Shown here piece by piece: positions 58,801-64,000 of a stretch of DNA of 64,000 bases; the first letter of the stretch is position 1; each line of letters begins with the position of its first letter. Origin of the DNA: Lingula anatina (lineage: Eukaryota; Brachiopoda; Lingulata; Lingulida; Lingulidae); assembly GCF_001039355.2 (NCBI RefSeq), contig NW_019775379.1:47198-111197 (forward strand). Direction: 5' to 3'. The position numbers and the translations under genes were made by a program. The notes beneath the pieces are model-generated. The model worked only from the letters and a program-made list of their open reading frames with translations. It was not told the DNA's origin and did not search any database.

Positions 58801-59724
58801 ATATTGTGGTCTTATATATGTGAATTTGAGATCTGATCAAACAGAATATTGACCAATAATGTGATTTATTTTTTATCAAATTGAAAAAAAATGAATGAAA
58901 GAATAGGAAAATTCATGGCTGCGTATATTATCAATCAGATGACAGCAGTTTCAGATGACGGTGCTGTTGCAGCTTTTGATTTATTCTTGGAGAATATTGA
59001 CATTCAGAAATTACATTATATAATAAAACAAAAGCACATTTTTGCTTTAAGTCGGTGCGTTGTTATCAACTTTGGCTGTGCCTTGGTTTAATATCACTTT
59101 CCTGAGTTTTGTAAAACATTCTGACGACTTTGTCCAAGGCCTTAAATTGTACGACATTACCTCAATGAGGGAAATACAGTGTGACATGAGGGAATAAAAT
59201 TAATGATCTTTTTTTATTAGACCTGGATATTAAACTGGTAATTGTCTTAGTCATATTTGAAATAACATATGGCTTTTACCAGTGCACTGTATCATATAAT
59301 GAAATTGATGGTCTTTTGTAGAATGGCTGCAACATTTTTTTTCTCCCCCCACATTATGATATGTAATCAAGTTTTGAAAAAAAAAAAAGTGAAATTTAAA
59401 ACTTGCATTGGTATCCTTTTTTGTAGAATACCTTGCAAATCTGTTTTCTGATTATATTTTACACTTTATACTCAAGCTGATTTCAGTTTTTTTCAACTGG
59501 TATTTCTCTAGAAAAAGAAAGAAAGGCGTAGAACCTATGAAGAAATAGCCACTCTGGCATCAGTCCAAACTCACACCCATGTTGAAGTGGATCCAGAGCT
59601 GAAAGTTCCACCTGAAATGAAGGAGGGGGCAGCCAAGTATGGAATCATGCAGGGCAATGAGAGCAGTGCTGATTTATTAGATGACAATGGGAGAGAGGAA
59701 GGGGAAGAGAATGATGCATGCAAT
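55882..59724 (+). CDS. SLC39A8/14-like: ZIP-family metal transporter, 5' part (gene continues past window)
   Basis: Exons 55882-56175, 57671-57845, 58017-58186, 58639-58764, 59512-59724; all phases agree, giving 326 residues so far. Signal peptide about 1-22. The extracellular part includes DFFVRNLMSKYGSNDTLSVD, paired Cys, and the ZIP-typical CLTAEEIVSFHSL at the exon 2 start. TM1 begins at VWGYGILFVTITN and runs into LLGVLLVPFMNKFFYKKLL. TM2 is ALAVGTLAGSALFFLIPDSF, TM3 is LGGIYLFFILEYTMK. A charged cytosolic loop with HTH follows. The WGYG and VPFM-K-FYK-LL blocks point to the ZIP8/14 branch, whose members import zinc, iron and manganese. The metal-site helices (TM4-5) are not in the window; the last intron is at least 4.3 kb. 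A 353-N gap lies in intron 1. Confidence 0.85.
56484..56510. repeat. (AAAT)n microsatellite
   Basis: About 6-7 units in ZIP intron 1. Confidence 0.9.
56858..57245. other. Assembly gap (353 N) between poly-G runs
   Basis: N at 56877-57228, bounded by G runs at 56859-56876 and 57229-57245. The true sequence is probably one long G/C homopolymer or simple repeat in ZIP intron 1. Proline- or glycine-rich ORFs across it are artefacts. Confidence 0.95.
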
Positions 59725-60156
59725 GTAAGTTGTAAATATATATGTATACATATATACATAAGCAATAGTAAACCTATCTCTTTTAGATTTGGCTCTACCC
59801 AGGAGATATGGGGCTTGCATGGTGTTTTTAATTTTGGGAAGTCTTATAAGTGGTTTAACAAGTTGTTTTAGCTAGATCATCTGAATTTCTCAAAGTTATG
59901 AATTCTTGGGGACAAGCTTGTCTATTGGCTCTGACCTTCAGTGAAGTCATATCTACTTATCCATGATAACAGGCAGATGGAATTCTCATGTATGGCATGT
60001 AATGGAGTTCATAGGAAAATTAATCCATGTATTTCCATCATTATACAGGATTAGATTATGTTAAACTTGCTAGTTGGCAACCAAACGGCTGGTATTTAAC
60101 CAATTATAAAGATAATATAATGATATTTCCTGCTTTCCCGGAGATAACCACCATTT

Positions 60157-60612
60157 TTATGTACAGACACAGATGTGTCTGTACATATTGCCATCACCTG
60201 CGTCTGTCGTCGCCGTCGCCGATGGCGATGCCGATGCCGATGCCGTCGCCGTGCACTTTCCTTGTAAACACGATAAGTGGAAGGCAGTTTTACTTTTTGG
60301 CTTTATATTTACAGAGCTGATGAATATTCATAAAACGCAGGTCAAGTTCGAAAATCAGCATGATCGGGCCATTATTGTAGAAGTTATGCTGTTTTTTCAC
60401 TTTTCAGCAGATATGCAACCTTGTAAACACATTTTAAGGAAAACCGTTAGGCCTGTTGTCATGAAACTCACAGGAGTAATCAATCTTACTAAAACGCAGG
60501 TCAAGTTCGAAAATCAGCATGATCGGGCCACTATTTTAGTAGTTATGCGGTTTTTTCATTGTTCAGCATATATGCAACACTGTAAACACAATATAAGANA
60601 CGCACTGAGCAT
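60157..60612 (-). mobile_element. Pearl/Helitron-like tandem-core element, copy 2
   Basis: Inverse orientation to 31975-32449. It starts with the palindrome TGTACAGACACA/TGTGTCTGTACA (60161-60186), then a GCCGTC/GCCGAT microsatellite (60210-60252), then tandem core units with TAAACAC near 60265, 60424 and 60583 (about 160 bp apart). GGTCAAGTTCGAAAATCAGC occurs twice (about 60341 and 60499). It lies in the ZIP intron after exon 5. A single N at 60599 marks the far end. Confidence 0.7.
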
Positions 60613-62859
60613 TGTTTCATGAAAATTTTTTGTTTGAATTGATTGGGTAATTGCCAAATTATGCCGTAAACTTTGTCGGGGCATACTTTTAAGTAGGGAC
60701 TTGGAATATTCCAGCTTCTTTAAAGGGTATATTTTGGCACAATGTTGGATTTGCATTTAAATGTACAAGTAACTGTGTAGTCTGCTTAAGTGATTGCTTT
60801 TTCTCCACATTTTGCTTGATAGAACATTTTTTTTTACTTTGAGAAATTTTTGTAGTTTTGTCACTTGGCTCAAGTTTAGCAAAGTCAGGGGTATACAAAG
60901 CTTTTCTTTTTATTTATTATACATTTCAGCATAATATAACTTTGCACATCTAAAACAGCTCATGCAGTGTGAGAAATAACCCATGTCGATGAATCTTCTC
61001 AGGCCAGCGAATAGTGGGACAGTAATTAAAAATTTTAAACGATCTAAAACCTCATTTTAAAAATTTTCTCAGTTCCTGTAGCTCATGATAATGTACTTTA
61101 AGACACTAAGCCAACTAACCTTTCAAAGGTATTTTATGGAAATTCATTTATTCATTTTGTTAATTACTGTAGTTAAATTTCTGAAAGCTGCTCTTGTCAG
61201 CAAGAGGGGGGCCACCAGACTTGTTCTTATTTGAAACAAAGTTAACATATGGTGGTGTCTATACATAATAATTGTTTGATTTAAGAAAAGCAACAAACCA
61301 AAGATGTGTCAGTTTTATTAACTGAAAAAATGTGTAGATTTCAAGCTGGGCGAGTAACATTTGGCCAATAAAAAAAGGGTATTAAGTGTTATAATGAAAA
61401 GGCCTGATGTTCATTGTTAATTCTACTCGTGGTATTTTTTATTTATGCCAAGTTTGAATATAAAGGGATATAATTTCTTAGTTATTGGTTTATTTTGTTG
61501 TAAAAATATTGAGTTAGAAGATTTTTTCATTTTATTTAAAATTCACACATCGATGTCCACATGAGCATAGAAGAGGGAGAAAAGTGTACAGCTGAAAAAT
61601 CTGGTGAAATCATTTTGTAGCTGAAGAATGACTGAGAATACATTAAATTTTTTTCTGGCTAGTGGTTTTAAATATTTTATATAAAAAATGGGTTTTGATA
61701 CATGAGAGTAGTGAATAAAAGTTGATGTTACAATAAAGAGGTTGAAGTGTGTTTCTAGTATTTGGTTCAGACATCTAAGTAACATCACCTCATATATGCA
61801 ACCATAGACTTACTATTTTAAAGAGCATTTGTTAAATTTTAAAACCAATTTGTATAAACAGTAGATGTTATGTGCAAGGAGAGAGAAATGAACAAGCATT
61901 TGGTTTTGTTGCAAACAATAAAAACAAACCACAAGTATGTTTTATATGTATTTACATGAAGTATGTCATAAAAGATACATACAGGAAGGTATGATGTCTC
62001 TAAATTGAGAAAACAATGGACATTTCTCATACTCTGACTCAAATTTATAATTAGTAACAACCTTAAGTGATGATGGAAGTTACCTTAAGAGTCCTATATA
62101 CACTTGGAAAAAATACATTTAGCTCTCCACAATTCATTTGTATGTTAGACAGCCAACTTTATATATTATACAAAGATAATGTACACATTTTAAAACCCAT
62201 GATTTTCATCATATTCCTTTTTACTGTAGGAAAATTGTTTTCATTGAATCTAAAAAATAAAAAACTATGGTCCAGAGGAAACTGTCACTTTCAACAATCA
62301 TGCACATATTCAAGGGCATTTCCTTTCTACACAGCTCTTGCCTCCCTCTTCATATTCTTGTTTTGAAATCCACATTTGTTGAAATGAACCCTACAAAATA
62401 CAAGTAAACATGGGAGTGTTAAAAGGAGATTCAACTTAAAATAACCAAAATCAAAACAAAATTAGGAAGATATGAAGTTTAGTGAAGAAATTACCAATCA
62501 ATGTGGGGAATCATTTCATAAGAAGTTTAGGAACAAAAGTGCATGCAGATCAAACTAAGTCTGACTATGAGGCAAGGATAAGATACATTGATATTTCTGC
62601 TTTCTTACCAGTGAAGCCAAGATAGAGCCACCAATCCAACTGCTGAATCTTCTTTCTGCCATCCCTGGGGGAGTGATCACTTTTAGCCTCATACTCTGAA
62701 ATATAATTACAAATCATACAATATTTTAAAATATTCTTAAAAGAAACTAAAGCAAATAATCTCACATCAAACACTTGCACTATTCACAATCCAGCAGTAC
62801 TGTAGATCTGCCTCATAGTCCGGTGGCTTAAGGAAAATATCGTGACACGGCGGATAAAA
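60613..62859. other. ZIP intron, no supported feature
   Basis: AT-rich intronic sequence. I searched for the missing ZIP exons (histidine/glutamate metal-site motif) and saw none in any frame. Confidence 0.5.
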
Positions 62860-64000
62860 GCACCAAATTTGGCATGTAGCTACCTTTTGACATTCTAAAT
62901 CAAATTAAAGCCGTAGCCCTCTCAAACAATTTACCGTTTGGTCAAAAAATCCAAAATGGCCGCCAATTTATGGAATTCTATAGAAATATGTACATACCTA
63001 TGTTGATTTTTATCAAATAAATTATTTTTCTCAGAGTTTTCAATACCCTTATTACCCATTTTATTCATAAATGTCAGATAGCAAACAAATTCCCTTGGAC
63101 TTTTGAAAAAATCCAAGATGGCTGTCATATGCCATAGAAACAGCCATAGGAATACTAGTGCACAACTAATACCAGCTAGAAAGAAACGTTGTCCACTATC
63201 AAATTAAGTCTGTTTCTCAGATTTTGGTTACCCACATAATATGTTTGTGGTGAGTAACTACGAAGTGTTCTTGGGCATTTTGGAAAATCCAAGATGGCTG
63301 CCATGTGCCACAGGAATTCTAGTATACGCAGGATTCAACTAATGACAACTGGAAAGATTAATTTTCCACTACCAAATTAAGTTTGTTTCTGAGTGTTTTC
63401 CATATCCTTTCCACCAACACAATATGTATGTGGTGAGTAACTAACATGTATTCTTGGGTATTTTGAGAAAATCCAATATGGCCACCATATGTCATAGGAA
63501 TACTTCTAGTATTACAAAGGGTTGGAACTAATGCCAGCTAGGAAAAACATAATTCATAATCAAATTCAGTTTATTTTTTCAGTGTTTTACACATTATTAT
63601 TACACTGTGATACATATCTAGCAGGTAATAAATGTGCATATTTGATCATTTTGAGAAAATCCAAGATGGCCGTCACTGGCCATAGGAATACTACTGGAAT
63701 TACCACTGCACATCCATGGTTTTTCATCTACTACCAAGGTGAAATTGTGTTTGCTTATCAAGTTTTGCCCATCCTTTGACATATATCTGGTGGGTAAATA
63801 GTGTGCATCCTTGGATATTCTGAGAAAATCCAAGAAAGCTACAATTTGGCAAAGGAATACTAATGGGTGGGTTTCAATTGCTGCTAGAGAGGCATATGGC
63901 TCATAATACAATTACATTACCATGGGTTTGTTTTAAAAATAATTTATGTTTTCATTCCATTTATTATTACCCCTATGATGTATACCAGGTCTGTACTGGT
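62860..64000. repeat. 162-188 bp diverged satellite, runs off the window
   Basis: The word AAAATCCAAGATGGC (variants) recurs at 62951, 63113, 63289, 63473, 63661 and 63830 (positions of CCAA). Each is followed by a CCATAGGAATACTAGT-type word, then an ACCAAATTAAGTTTGTTTCT word and a GTGGTGAGTAACTA word. About six units are present and the array continues past the end. It lies in the ZIP intron. Confidence 0.85.

Noticed and set aside
60157-60622. 149-codon plus-strand open frame
   Set aside because: Runs through the palindrome, microsatellite and tandem core of the pearl-like element and a single N.

Overview
This is a metazoan nuclear window. Genes have GT-AG introns, long AT-rich non-coding stretches, transposon relics, microsatellites and two assembly gaps (10783-11362 and 56877-57228). 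Base composition, pearl-like tandem-core elements, tRNA-derived SINEs and an acetylcholine-binding-protein-like gene suggest a marine invertebrate. A mollusc or other lophotrochozoan is my best guess, but a basal deuterostome is not excluded; nothing here fixes the species. All gene models below were read by eye from the sequence: splice sites, reading phase and family motifs. No search was run.

Layout. 0-17 kb is mostly gene-poor. It holds a possible 3' gene end (777-1885), several MITEs, tRNA-like SINE pieces, a candidate first exon (9050-9217), a foldback element with long inverted arms (10172-11938), and relics of mariner-like (about 12.9-13.7 kb) and Tc1-like (15.3-15.8 kb) transposons. 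17489-18748 (-) is a complete single-exon rhodopsin-class, neuropeptide-type GPCR. 18.7-26.9 kb holds no gene I can support, only a 38-bp minisatellite near 24.8 kb. 26.9-41.7 kb is a tandem cluster of three near-identical two-exon genes for small secreted proteins whose N-terminal part resembles the start of a fibrinogen-like domain. Each has a TATA box 52-58 bp before its ATG. The first two lie in a tandem segmental duplication whose second copy was later interrupted by two insertions, so empty-site comparison gives the insertion ends. Upstream of gene 3 the promoter-proximal module is repeated three times.

42072-44433 (-) is a five-exon gene for a 255-residue protein that is only the ligand-binding domain of a nicotinic receptor. 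It carries a signal peptide and ends in a short hydrophobic tail instead of four membrane helices, so it looks like a membrane- or GPI-tethered acetylcholine-binding protein. This is the most interesting item in the window. 46738-55418 (-) is a complete eleven-exon FBXL18 orthologue (703 residues). Divergently from it, 463 bp away, starts a ZIP-family (SLC39A8/14-like) metal transporter on + (55882 onward). Its first five coding exons are here and the rest lies beyond the window. Its long intron holds a second copy of the pearl-like element and a 162-188 bp satellite that runs off the end.

The genes do not form a pathway. The shared theme is local duplication and transposon-driven remodelling: of promoters and a 3' UTR in the secreted-protein cluster, and of a splice-site flank in FBXL18.
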